Assembly: GCA_001969505.1 (NCBI GenBank)
Contig: LSSK01000169.1
Location: 1-27,987, forward strand
DNA from: Zancudomyces culisetae
Taxonomy: Eukaryota > Kickxellomycota > Harpellomycetes > Harpellales > Legeriomycetaceae
Length of the DNA: 27,987 bases
Reading direction: 5' to 3'
Positions 1 through 10,396 of this stretch are shown here, piece after piece. The notes below the pieces were generated by a model. It did not search any database. It was not told the DNA's origin and saw only the letters and a program-made list of their open reading frames with translations. The translations under genes and the position numbers were made by a program. Numbering within the stretch: position 1 is the first letter of the stretch; each line of letters opens with the position of its first letter.

Positions 1-141
1 AAAAATTCACCCGTGCTTGTGAAATGGCATATGTGTGTTTTTGCATTACTAATGACCATTTAGCTCGCTCTTTTACAATAACAAGAAAGATTTATAAAAC
101 CAAGGAAATCCAATTACACATTTTGGTGGCAGTTCTGCAGA

Positions 142-1076
142 CTACATCTTTGTTTTGTTCTTAAGGAAATCAAATAAAAATAAACAAATGTTTTCTGGCG
201 TTTCCATCGCACCATTTCCGTGATCTCCACAGGCCAAAGTTTTCACTATCGGACTCACGATAGTGTATCCCATTTCCTCAATTATCTGAAGGTGTTTGCC
301 AGTCATTGGATGATTCCACATAAAGGTATTCATGGCTGGGCACAGAACCACAGGATTTTTCAAATCCCACGCTCTCAACAAACACGTTAGAAGGTTGTCA
401 CATAATCCGTTTGCTATTTTTGCCATGGTATTGGCATCAACAGGAGCAATTAGCGCTACATCCGCCCATTTTCGCAGCTTTGGGGATTGTAATTTGAAAA
501 ATACATATGATTAAAGTTGCAGATATTGTACTAAACTTTTAGCTGAGCTATTTTATTGAAAGCCACAACAAAGCGGGCAGCAAAAATACTACATACACAC
601 TACTATAATTTATTTTTACCTCTATATGCAGAACTGGATCACCTTTTTTTGACCACATCTATTTAAAACAAGAGCCAATATCGTTGATTCACAAATCGAA
701 TATAATGCTTTTTCACTATTAATGTCCAAAAAAAGTAAAGAATCACAAGTCTTACACTCCATTCGTCTTTGTCCGTGTATACCTTCCCAAACTTTTTTAT
801 CTCTCCAACATCAAAGAAATGCAGCGCGGAATTTGTGCTTACCACTGCTATCTCGACCCGGTATCCGTTCTATACTTACCTTTCACATTGTTACATTCTA
901 CTTTTCTCCGCTTTTATATGAATAAAAGTGTATAAAAGAAAGGGGAATTAAAAATTAATCACCTTGGCGCCAATTTCCACAAGCTTGCTGCAAACCTCAG
1001 TGGCTTTTATACTCGCAACGCTACCTGTTAGGCCCAGAATTACTTTTAAATTTCGTTCTTCTACAGTCTGACTCAT
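142..1076 (-). CDS. CAB3: Phosphopantothenoylcysteine decarboxylase (PPCDC), four exons
   Basis: Decarboxylates 4'-phosphopantothenoylcysteine to 4'-phosphopantetheine in CoA synthesis; an FMN flavoprotein of the HAL3/Dfp family. Exons on the minus strand are 1076-963, 869-756, 658-620 and 477-142, all joined in phase 0, giving 200 residues. Visible motifs in order are LGLTGSVASIKA (FMN loop, about residues 14-25), YTDKDEWS (69-76), GDPVLHIE with the catalytic His87, ADVALIAPVDANTMAKIA, PAMNTFMW with Asn139, and ACGDHGNGAM with Cys172. These three residues sit at a constant offset of three from H90, N142 and C175 of Arabidopsis HAL3a, which supports the splice model. Donors are GTGATT, GTAAGA and GTAAAA; acceptors are TATAG, AATAG and CAAAG. 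The first donor and last acceptor are weak, so intron 1 is the least certain. The protein is short, without the acidic tail of S. cerevisiae Hal3/Vhs3/Cab3, and looks like a self-sufficient enzyme. Confidence 0.92.
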
Positions 1077-1359
1077 TTGGCTTTTAATCGTTTGATAGCT
1101 GGATTGCTGTGTTATTTTATTTTTTGCTTACATACCCAAACAGTTCTAACACTCACACTCACATTCACGCTCAACAATACAAAAATCAGGTGAATTTGAC
1201 CCGAATTTCGGCATTCGGCTTTTGCTTGATGCCAGGAAGTGTCTGATTCTGCTGATTTGTGACAAAAAATTGCTGAAAAAATAACAAAAATATTTTATTG
1301 GTAGATTTATAGCTAATATTAAATTACTCTTATTTGTGACCCCTATAAAAAGGGAGAAT
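1077..1359. other. Intergenic: CAB3 promoter / MFS 3' flank
   Basis: Head-to-tail spacer of 283 bp between two minus-strand genes. It must hold the CAB3 promoter and the 3' end of the transporter transcript. A short CA/CTCA-rich stretch lies near 1150-1175. No RNA gene or repeat was recognised. Confidence 0.5.
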
Positions 1360-3029
1360 TTATTTCCATGTTTTTCTAAACCTGATGATTAGCCAAGAGA
1401 TACTAATAACACTACAAACAATTACGAACAGCCCTGCAACTAGACACGTAATAAAGGGTGTTGTGGCCGAGAATATTGCAGAGGCAGCAATAGGTACAGT
1501 TAAAACTGCTATGGAGTAGCCCACATTAAACAAAGAGTACAACTGTGTATTGGAGCCTTCTCCGATAGTCTCTTTGTGCTCTGCCATCGCTGCTATTGTA
1601 GGCACAGCACCAACACCAGCCGAAAAGCCAAGCAGTGCACCTGCGATGATAAATAGGACCAAGGCATTGACAAGTCCTAGTATTATACAAAAAATGCCGG
1701 TAAGGCAGTTTCCTAAAAGCATAACAACGAATCTTTTGCGGGACTTGCCAAATATTGCAGACATTCGGTCAGAATCAGTGATTCTTCCGGCAATAATAGC
1801 TGAAAGCATATTAGGTATAGTAAGCGCTATAAACACAAATCCAATTTGCGCACTTGTGAGGTTATACCTATCTGTAGCTATAATTGGCAATATGGTCTCT
1901 ATGGCCCCTAAAACACCAAAAAGAGCACTTGAAGCAAAACAGCAAATCCAAATTTGTGGCTCACGGATTAAATCAAGCATTGTAAGATTTTTCTTTCGGT
2001 TAACTGATGTAGTGTTGTTTTGAGGTTGCAGAGTATTAGAGGCAGATATTGGAGTAGAATCATCGTTTGCGCCAGTATTTTTTTGGACTGATACACCGTT
2101 TTCTTTTGTTTGTAGACCAATTTGCTCCTCAGTTGCAACAGAAAGCTCGTTGTTTGCTAGTGCTATTTTAGCAGCTTCGTCCTTTTCGTTTAGCAGTTTT
2201 ACCAACTCACTTACATCATGAATGAAGAACCTCAAGATTGCGCATGCAGCTGAGAGGCCGGCCATAAACCACGCAATTGCCATCTCACCGCCGTATTCAT
2301 ACAACACACCACCAATGACTGGACCACCGAGAGTTCCAAGAGAATGCATAGACCATGCCGTACCAACTGGTGCGCCTAGCTTGTCATTAGGGTAGATGTC
2401 GGCTAACATTCCTAAACCTAAGGACCAGATGGTTCCTGACCCTATTCCCTGGCCTATTCTGAACATCAGCATCATCCAAAACTTTTTTGACATCCCAAGT
2501 CCTATAGATGAGCCCATGTATATTATATATCCGACAAGCATTGGCACTCTGCGTTTATGATATTTATCGGAAAAGTATGAAAATACGACTGCACCAATGA
2601 TAATTCCAAATCCTACAATTGTTGTTTAGGCAGTGGTGTTTATATGTTTATACGTTTATATGAATACACCTTTAGCCATATGCAAAATATATGATGTACA
2701 TTAAAAAAAAAGGAAACCTACCATATGCACCCATCAGAAATCCATTCATGCTTTCGCTAAGGTTTAGCCTTTTCTGAAGGATATCTGGTAGCGATGGAAG
2801 TATCACGCCGTATGCTGCGGCATCCCTATTGATAGTATTTTTTAATTTGATTCCTTTTAGTTTTCAGCCGTTTACAAGGAAAAGATAATAGAAAGACTTT
2901 GTTTAAATTCTTTAGCAATTCAATAATTAAATAGAGATATATTGAGACTTACGAAAACAGTGACACTGCAACCAGTACCAGCACAGTGGGCCTGTTAGCA
3001 AGTTTATCTTTGATTTTTGTAAATGCCAT
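1360..3029 (-). CDS. MFS transporter, SLC18 (vesicular amine transporter)-like, three exons
   Basis: Twelve-helix major facilitator, probably a proton antiporter of the DHA1/SLC18 type; substrate unknown. Exons are 3029-2953, 2825-2722 and 2612-1360, giving 477 residues. The junctions restore codons TCG (Ser) and GGA (Gly), with donors GTAAGT and GTAGGT and acceptors CAATAG and TTGTAG. TM1 spans the first junction and contains Asp27 followed by YGVILPSLPDIL, matching the TM1 aspartate of VMAT proteins. Loop 2-3 has the MFS motif A end SDKYHKRR. TM4 reads RIGQGIGSGTIWSLGLGML and TM5 GGPVIGGVLYEYGG, both close to the SLC18 signatures. A charged, Asn/Thr-rich loop of about 80 residues separates the two halves. 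The C-terminus is short and basic (RFRKTWK). The family is clear; whether it sits in the vacuole or plasma membrane cannot be read from the sequence. Confidence 0.87.
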
Positions 3030-5181
3030 ATCTGATCCTTATATTTATATAGATGTTTTGTATTTTCTTTTTAAATGAGCCCCCCTTGTTTTAGTTTATC
3101 CAATCCGGTAGATGGTTAGAAGAATATTGAGTCTTTTGTATACAGGAGTTTATATTATTTCGTTCTTTTTTTGCCCTTTAGTTGCTTTGTCAGTTTGCAC
3201 TAAATCATCATCTAGTCAGTATAAAATCCAAGCTATCACAACTCAGAACCACAGTAAAAATACACTTGAATTTAGACACTATTTTTTTTCCTACTAGTGT
3301 ACTTGTCTTGATTATCACCCTGGTAAATTTAAACTAATATTGGAATTGCTGTTATAACGCGATTAATCTTCATCATTCTGAGTCTAAGCAATGTACGGCG
3401 ACGGGAGCTATTTATACTTTTTTTTTTAAATGATTGGGGGAATTAGGTTTGGTATTACGAGCGCCAATTCTCGCCTAAAAAATTTTTTTAGATTACTCCC
3501 AAGATGGAAATAGGTAATAAGTTTTCCAATCAAGTTTCAAATGCATATGAAAGCTATTCAAGCTTTGAAAAAGTATGCATTTTTTCTAATATCTAGACCT
3601 AAGGTCGGCTTTTATGAGTCATAAGTTGCGGATGTCGTTAAATAGCAACCCATGAGACCTGCAATATGTATATTTTCATTGATTGTGCCTAATCTTTTCG
3701 ACAATATTTTGACAGTGTATTCTCTTATTCTTTCATGTTGGTATCAGAACAGATTTTCATGTCTACTCTGAGTACGTAACAGATGATCAACTATGCCGAC
3801 TCGCGCAATATTTTTTGCTGTTCCTTTTTATTCACATCTCTTTTTTTATCGATTGAATATTATCGCTAGACATCGTTCTCAGTAATAGTGCCAAACTTGA
3901 GCCGATGAAATATTATACTGTAGTTGCGATAGGTGTCACCAATTATACCTTAAAGTAGCAGCAAACAACATCTATCCTTGATCTTGAAGGTTGAAATTTC
4001 TAATGTGTTTTTGGTATCCAAACACCATTTGACCAGAGCTATTGTGCTTCAAAAAGGGGGCTCAGCTCTCATTCGTCTTTATTTTTTATACATTTGCCGC
4101 CCCAATAAGAAGTGAAGGGGTCCACCCAATACCATACTCAGATCTTATACTCGATTATCACAATATCTTAGCTTTGAAAAGCATCCCCATCCACCACACT
4201 CAAACAGACTCATGACCAAAAATCGAGTTAAGTTGGTTTAAATGGGTAACTAAAACCAGTTTAGTGTTGGATAGCATGCAGAACTCAGTGGCTGGCGTTT
4301 AGCTAAGCGCAGCAACATTTTATCAGACAAAAGGCTGGGTTGGTGGATACTATCATTCAAACCTAATAGCTACATAGCTCGTATTACATTTTATGCTAGT
4401 AATAAGGCAAAAATAGCAAATAACTCTAGATCACATGCTTTGAGTGATTTATAATATGGGAATAAATGTTGGGGCGTAAAAATTATTAGAGATAGGTTGA
4501 TATAGTAGTAATCATTGGTGTGTTGTACTGTTTCTGGTTATATTCAAGGCCATTTTTTTTGCCAGGTAATCATTAATTGTGAAATTGTAGGGCAAAAGAT
4601 GGAAAAAAATGGAAAATTGGAGAAAATTGGAAAAAAATGAATAATTGGAAAATTGGAAAAATGGAAAATGAGAAAAAAATTTTTTTGCCTTCAGCTGATC
4701 TGGCAATCCTGTAATAAAAAAATTTTTTTTAGGTCGCAAAATCGCCAAAATTAACCTCTGTTTATCGATCCAACAACCCCAGAAAAGGAAAGTTTAGGAG
4801 GATTTGTGGGGCTTGTAAAATTTCCGGGAGATAGCTCAGGAAATTAGAACTAGTGACAAAATTTTGACTCTTTTTTTTGTATCTAAAATCACCTCAAGAA
4901 AAAGGAAAAAAAAGGAACACAAGGTTTCTGAGCCAACAATAGTCATAAACGCCTGAATGAATATCATTCCTCTCGGATCACGCTCGATTGGAAAGATAAA
5001 TTGGATTTTATTCAGCAACAATCTCGGAGTAGTAAACAGAGTTGCCATCTCAAGAAGCGTTTGCAGCGGCGTGAGAGTTTTTCAAAGGCACAACAAGACC
5101 GAACATCGATATTTTACAAGAACAGAAAAAGCACATTTTAGCAGTTTCAGCAACATATTGCAAAAGAGTCCTAAAAGCAAA
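3030..5181. other. Intergenic 2.15 kb between divergent MFS and OLA1 genes
   Basis: Divergent promoter region. Close to the transporter it is AT-rich. From about 3350 to 4440 the base composition is more mixed and no long frame is open; this part includes a retroelement-like tract (3349-3755, see findings). From 4600 to 4735 there is a degenerate purine-rich repeat followed by two A7T7-type tracts, probably nucleosome-poor promoter DNA. From 4957 the frame is open and in phase with OLA1 (see findings). No tRNA was recognised. Confidence 0.5.
4600..4679. repeat. Degenerate purine-rich repeat (TGGAAAA-type)
   Basis: About 80 bp composed of irregular copies of TGGAAAA and TTGGAAAA with variable A-runs, almost free of C on the plus strand. 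It lies about 500 bp upstream of the OLA1 start and just before two A7T7 tracts (about 4673-4687 and 4716-4731). It may be a poly(dA)-type promoter element or neutral slippage DNA. Confidence 0.6.
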
Positions 5182-6590
5182 ATGCCACCAAAGAAAGTAG
5201 TCAAGGAAGAAAAAGCACTGTTGGGAAGACCATCAAACAACTTGAAGATTGGTGTTGTGGGTCTACCAAATGTGGGGTAAAATTACTTTATTATCTCTAC
5301 AAAAGAGAATCAGTATAGATAAAATAAGCAATAACACAAAGATGTACACGCTAATAGAAAATCAACATTTTTCAATGCCATCACAAATTCAGCCGTCGCT
5401 GCAGAGAACTATCCCTTCTGTACCATTGGTAAGTGCAATAGAATCTGTAGAAAACAAGACTGCAACTTGTTTGTATTTTTGCACCCGGTTTACTTTTATT
5501 TTTGAAAAATCAAAGAAAGAGTCATCATCTTTCAATTCGTACCGTTATCACTTAAATAGAACCCGAAGAGGCACGAGTTGCAGTTCCAGATGAGCGTTTT
5601 GACTGGCTTGTAGAGCATTTCAAGCCAAAAGGCAACATTCCAGCATTCTTAACTGTGATTGATATCGCAGGTTTGGTAAAGGGAGCTTCAGCAGGAGCAG
5701 GGCTTGGAAACAACTTTTTGTCGCACATCAGAAGTGTTGATGCGATCTTCCACGTAGTTAGAGCATTTTCTGATCCAGATGTGATTCACGTAGAGGGTGA
5801 ATTGGACCCTGTTAGGGATTTGGAAATAATTCATCAAGAACTCCGACTTAAGGACATCGAGTTGCTCAAGAAATACATCGATACGGGAGAAAAGGCACTA
5901 CAAAGAGTAGGAACCGGTGGGAATGCGGCTGACCGAGAGAAAAGGGAGGAAATTGCAGCGTTGAAAAAAGTACTAGAATGGTTGGAGTCAGGAAAGGATG
6001 TGCGTAAAGGAGATTGGACAAACAAAGAAATAGAGTTTATTAACCAGCAAAACTTTATCACAGCAAAGACAGTGATCTATCTGGCCAATTTGAGCGAAAA
6101 GGATTTTGCACGCAAGAAGAACAAGTATCTTCCAAAGATCAAGGCCTGGATTGATGAAAACAACCAAGGCGATATGTTGATACCGTTTTCGGGATGTTTG
6201 GAGCAGGCCCTGTCACTCATGGACCCAAAAAGTAGAGAAGAACATTTGGCTTCTTTGCAAACAACATCAGCCCTTGCAAAGATTATTGTTTCTGGTTACT
6301 CTGGTCTCAGATTGGATTACTTCTTTACCTGTGGTCCTGATGAGGTTCGTGCGTGGACCATCAGAAAGGGTACAAAGGCACCACAGGCTGCGGGCGTTAT
6401 CCATTCAGACTTTGAAAGAGGATTCATTATGGCTGAAGTCTACAACTATAACGATATCCGCGAGTTGGGAAGTGAAGCCGCTGTTAAATCTGCTGGAAAA
6501 TACTTGCAAAAGGGCAGAGACTACGTTGTTTCACCTGGCGATATTATTTTCTTCAAGTTCAACGTGACTGCTGATAAGAAGAAGAGATAG
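5182..6590 (+). CDS. OLA1: Obg-like ATPase OLA1 (YchF family), three exons
   Basis: YchF/OLA1 P-loop NTPase that prefers ATP; it binds ribosomes and acts in translation and stress control. Exons 5182-5276, 5358-5428 and 5560-6590 give 398 residues (yeast Ola1 has 394). Intron 1 (GTAAAA...CTAATAG) splits Gly32 of the P-loop GLPNVGKST. Intron 2 (GTAAGT...AAATAG) splits Glu56 of the CTI-EPEEARV segment. Other family marks are PDERFDWL, DIAGLVKGASAGAGLGN (G3 region), NLSE at 232-235 in place of the GTPase NKxD motif, and a C-terminal TGS domain (FFTCGPDEVRAWTIRKGTKA, HSDFERGFI). The start at 5182 gives the family-typical N-terminus MPPKK. The same frame is open upstream to an ATG at 4957, so a longer form is possible. 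Its neighbours are unrelated. Confidence 0.97.
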
Positions 6591-7161
6591 TCACACCTAC
6601 TTTTGCATCAACTATTTTTTTTGGTTAATTTTCAAGTTATATATTTTACTTTTTAGTTTTTTTGAGTTGATTTTGACTAGAAATACAGGTATATAATTCT
6701 CTTGTTAAAGTTTATGCATTTGGGGCTCTGAAGGTGAGCATATACAGGCCTTTTCCACCTCTTCAAAGAGTTTAATAGCACCAGTTATGTGTTCTGAGAT
6801 CAGCCCACCAAACAAACTCAAGCCTAGATAGGATGAACATAGATGAGATGTATCACCTTGTAACTCTGACCATATACTTTTATAAAGATTTATTGGAATA
6901 CTAAAATAACATTAGCAAGAAATATTAAAGAACAATCGTGATAATATTGGTTAAAACCAATAAAAAATGTACCATAACATTGAAAAAGAGGGGGGGATGG
7001 TTGACCAATATGAGTATTTAGAGAGTACAATATATCAAAGCAAATAGAAGTAACTGTGTCGTTATCCACGCGTCAGATTGGTCAGAACATCCATATACGA
7101 TGCAAACTCAAAGATAACAGAGCGGTTTGTATCTGATACTCCTTTGCTGCGTTGTGACTTT
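6591..7161. other. Intergenic, convergent OLA1 / small HMG-like gene
   Basis: Holds the 3' ends of two convergent transcripts. AT-rich, with a G7 run near 6991 that stands out in this base composition. No gene, RNA or repeat family was recognised. Confidence 0.5.
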
Positions 7162-7353
7162 TTATTTGGCCTTCTCCTTGGAGTTTATTGGATTGTCTGG
7201 GCTAGTCTTCCAGTTGGATGCGGCAAGCTTGAATGCGTCCTTATGAGAGAGGGATGAGTTCTTCTCCTTGACCTTCTGTAGCTCAGTCTTCATAAACTTG
7301 TTGTATGGTGAAAGTTTGCGTGTTCCTTTCTTTTCTGACTTTTCTTTGGCCAT
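7162..7353 (-). CDS. Small YABBY/HMG-box-like nuclear protein, 63 aa
   Basis: Single-exon 63-residue basic protein. The core SPYNKFMKTELQKVKEKN followed by SLSHKDAFKLAASNWKTSP matches the compact HMG-like helix pair found in plant YABBY domains and in many small fungal proteins annotated as YABBY- or HMG-superfamily. The LSH-K-x-F/A-K-x-A-A-x-NWK pattern is the hallmark. Both ends are lysine-rich (MAKEKSEKKG; NSKEKAK), which fits nuclear localisation and DNA contact. The plant-type zinc finger of YABBY proteins is absent. The ATG at 7353 is preceded by in-frame stops. A DNA- or chromatin-binding role is inferred from the fold; no specific function is known to me. Confidence 0.75.
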   Translation of the reverse strand: MAKEKSEKKGTRKLSPYNKFMKTELQKVKEKNSSLSHKDAFKLAASNWKTSPDNPINSKEKAK

Positions 7354-10300
7354 TTTGGTTGTATCAGGTCTTTAATGTTAAGTATTTGTACAAAATCCTA
7401 TAGATGTATAAAGGCAAGATTTATTAAAGATGATTGCTTCGGTATTGACTTGTGGCTTTATATATAGCTACGCGAAATAAAGTGATGCGAATGCATATAT
7501 ATATAATTTACCTTATTAATAGGAATTCAAGAGAAAACTGCTTTTTTTAACAACTATTGATTTAGGGAATACTATTTGCGTTCCTTTAAATATTGCTGAT
7601 TTAATAAACACAAAAAAAAAATACTAATTTTGAAAAAAATAAAATGATGCCTAATTATGATTAATTGCTATTGAAAATACTGCGAAAGTATCATTGGTAT
7701 TTCTGCGTTATTACTATTTCATTCCAGCAAAGCATTAGGTTTTTCATATTAAACATAGATGTGTATTTTGTTAGTTTGGATATTTATTAGCAATGATTTG
7801 ATGAAATAAAAGCTTGCAACATAACACATGCTTAAAGTCATAAAAAAGCCAATTCTGGATGAAACCATACAGGAGAAAAATAACAACAGCAAATTATCCT
7901 CTACATTTGACTGCAGCATATATTTTCCAAGACACTATTACTAATTGAGCGTAAATGATAATTAAATATATATGTAATAGTTTTAAAAGATGAACTTGCA
8001 TACAAAAAAAAATTTATCCTCTATTCTAATTAGCTACTATCGCATCCATGTGTGCAGTTGGTACAACTACAACAAGTGTATCTAATATACAATATCTAAT
8101 ATCTAATGTTCTTTTGTCATTTTTCTATACGAGAAATAATATAATCACTCAACTCTTCAAAACAAGTAATGGAACAGTATTAGATTTAAATAATTGGTTA
8201 TCCCACCACCCACGATAGTTATATTTGCATTAAAAATGCAAAGGGGCAAGAAAATCCGCTGTTGTTCTCAAGTATGATACCGCCCTTTTTTTTCTCCTTG
8301 TTAATCATTCAAATTAATTAGGAAAAATAAGGATTGATAAAAAATAGAAGGAAAGCATCTGACTAGTTTGAAATAAAAAGGGGGAGGCAAGCAAAGAAGG
8401 CGAATAACCAACATAAAAAAACAAAAAACAAAAAACAAAGGGTCATTATAACGCAGTGTTAGAAAAAAAAAGCTAATTCTTAAAAAGTGGAATACTAACT
8501 TTGGTTTTGTTTTGTATAAAGCCGCTTTAATAGCTAAAAACCATTACAAAAAAAATATTAAAGAATCATATTTACCAAGATGGTAACAGGAACAAGGAAT
8601 CAAAATCGAATGAATGCAATTGCGTTAGAAATCCAACATTGACAATAAAAAAATCGAAGTGTCAAGTAGCATTCGCAAGAACCTATTAATGATGGCTATT
8701 TACTTTTTTGCTCCTTTTCTCCTTTTGGAAATATTCGTTAACATTTTCCCCGTTAAATTACTACAGATAAATAATCAGTGTTGTAAAAAGAATACAAATA
8801 AACTATATGGACTTGAAGATTTGGAGTTTGCTGGATTGCATCAAATGTTTTGAACCCGAAACATTCTGCGGAAAAAAAGAGTAATTTAGCCGCTGGTTTT
8901 GACCACAACACCGGTTAAAGCTGTGCTGTTCCGAAAACATCGCGCTACTATTCATTTTTGTTTTTTGCTTTTTGCTTTTTTTAAATATTTTTCTGCGTAA
9001 TATCGACCTGATTTTGATGCGATTCGCGAAACAACCAAACATATTTACCCTACTTTTAATAGTAAATCTTTTCTCTGTGCAACCTTGCATAAAAAAAGCA
9101 AAACATTCCAGATATTCATTCCTTCTTCGGAAAAATAAACCAGCTTTGGGACAACATGGCTTAGAGTAGTAGAAATGGAGTCCCCAACTTCATGGTGATA
9201 CCTGCTAGTAAATAGAACCGATCCTGTTTGCAATATTCTTTCATTTGCAATATCTAGATCTATTAATTTTTTGAACTTTGTAAACCCATTTGTCGCTTTT
9301 CGCAAAAAAAAAAAAACGGCTTTTCCACCAGGAAAATTTGTTATTGAGTGCACAAAAGCTAACTGAAAAAAAAGCAAGGTAAATCCGTTCAAGATCAACC
9401 CACCAAAACCATAAATGCATGTATATTCCGCACTTATTCGCACGTTTTGAAAACCAAATGCGTTAATATAGCGAAAGGTGTGAACGTAAGGGCATTAAAT
9501 CTCACAATTAGGTTAACTGCGGTGAGGGAAAAGAGTACTCTATTGGAGAGGTGTGTGTGTATCGCCTATTCTTCTAATCGATGTCGAACATCACACCTAA
9601 AATGATAGCACAGTAAACGAGAGCAAGCTGCACATAGTTATTTTTGATGAGATTAGTTATGGGTGTGTAATTTAGAAATCATGTGCGTAGTCAGTTGAGA
9701 TATAAAAAAATGAATCAGCCTAAAAGTGTCGTAGTTCGCTTTAATGAGTGGTATGTGCATAACAAATACACACATCTCCATCTTTTATATAAAAAACGTA
9801 CACTTCTGAAAGTAGTAGGTGTTCTGTAAACAAAACAAAGTGTAGAAAAATGCACCACACGTATGTTCTTCAAAATCGTTCAACCAGGTATTGATAAACA
9901 TTCGGAAAAAGATCATTGTGGATCATCTGAGACCATCTTTTATAATGGTGCCATTCCACTGGAATCAAAAACAGGGTATTTAAATACAGTAATATTTGAG
10001 CAAAAGCCAAATTATAGTGACTAACGGTTAACGATTAATTCTATAGTGTAACCCACATGAGCCCAAAGTATCTCTTATATTGGTAGCATACAAGTGCCAT
10101 TCTATGATCTACTTCTAGTATCATATAGAAAAACATATAACTCAAAAGAAATAAGTGATCTAAGCCGTAACAGGAATAAATGTTTCATTAAACAAATTTA
10201 CAAATAAATAAAAATCATTTCATGACCACAAGGCTCAATGTATGGGTTATGTTATATTTAGAACCTGCTAGGTTGGTTTCCGCGTATTCTTTTATTAAGC

Positions 10301-10396
10301 CTCGAAAAGCAACAATAAATGCCATCCGTCCCCCACACAAACAAAGGCAAGACGGAACAACAGAATAGGATACAATGTATACGTTGATACAACAAA
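7354..10396. other. 3.0 kb stretch without a recognisable gene
   Basis: Longest gap in the window, between two minus-strand genes. From 7354 to about 8650 it is strongly AT-rich with many A-runs and ACAAAAA-type repeats (8416-8441). From about 8850 to 10250 the composition is more balanced. One minus-strand frame stays open for 133 codons (9045-9443), but it has no early ATG and resembles nothing I know. No tRNA, snRNA, SRP RNA or RNase P RNA signature was seen. It could hold a centromere, an unrecognised RNA gene or a decayed gene. Confidence 0.5.

Noticed and set aside
1069-1075. Perfect Gcn4 site TGACTCA
   Set aside because: It overlaps the CAB3 start codon and encodes MSQT, so it is most likely coincidence.
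3112-3297. 61-codon plus-strand frame with an ATG and hydrophobic start
   Set aside because: No recognisable family, length expected by chance, and it sits in the MFS promoter.
5429-5559. OLA1 intron 2 considered as coding because a frame runs through it
   Set aside because: The frame loses the conserved CTI-EPEEARV join; splicing GTAAGT to AAATAG restores it exactly.
8659-8853. 64-codon plus-strand frame
   Set aside because: It starts at GTG, has no homology and poor composition.
9640-9830. C/D snoRNA candidate (TTGATGAG box with downstream CTGA)
   Set aside because: The spacing is too long, there is no terminal stem, and no D'/C' pair was found.
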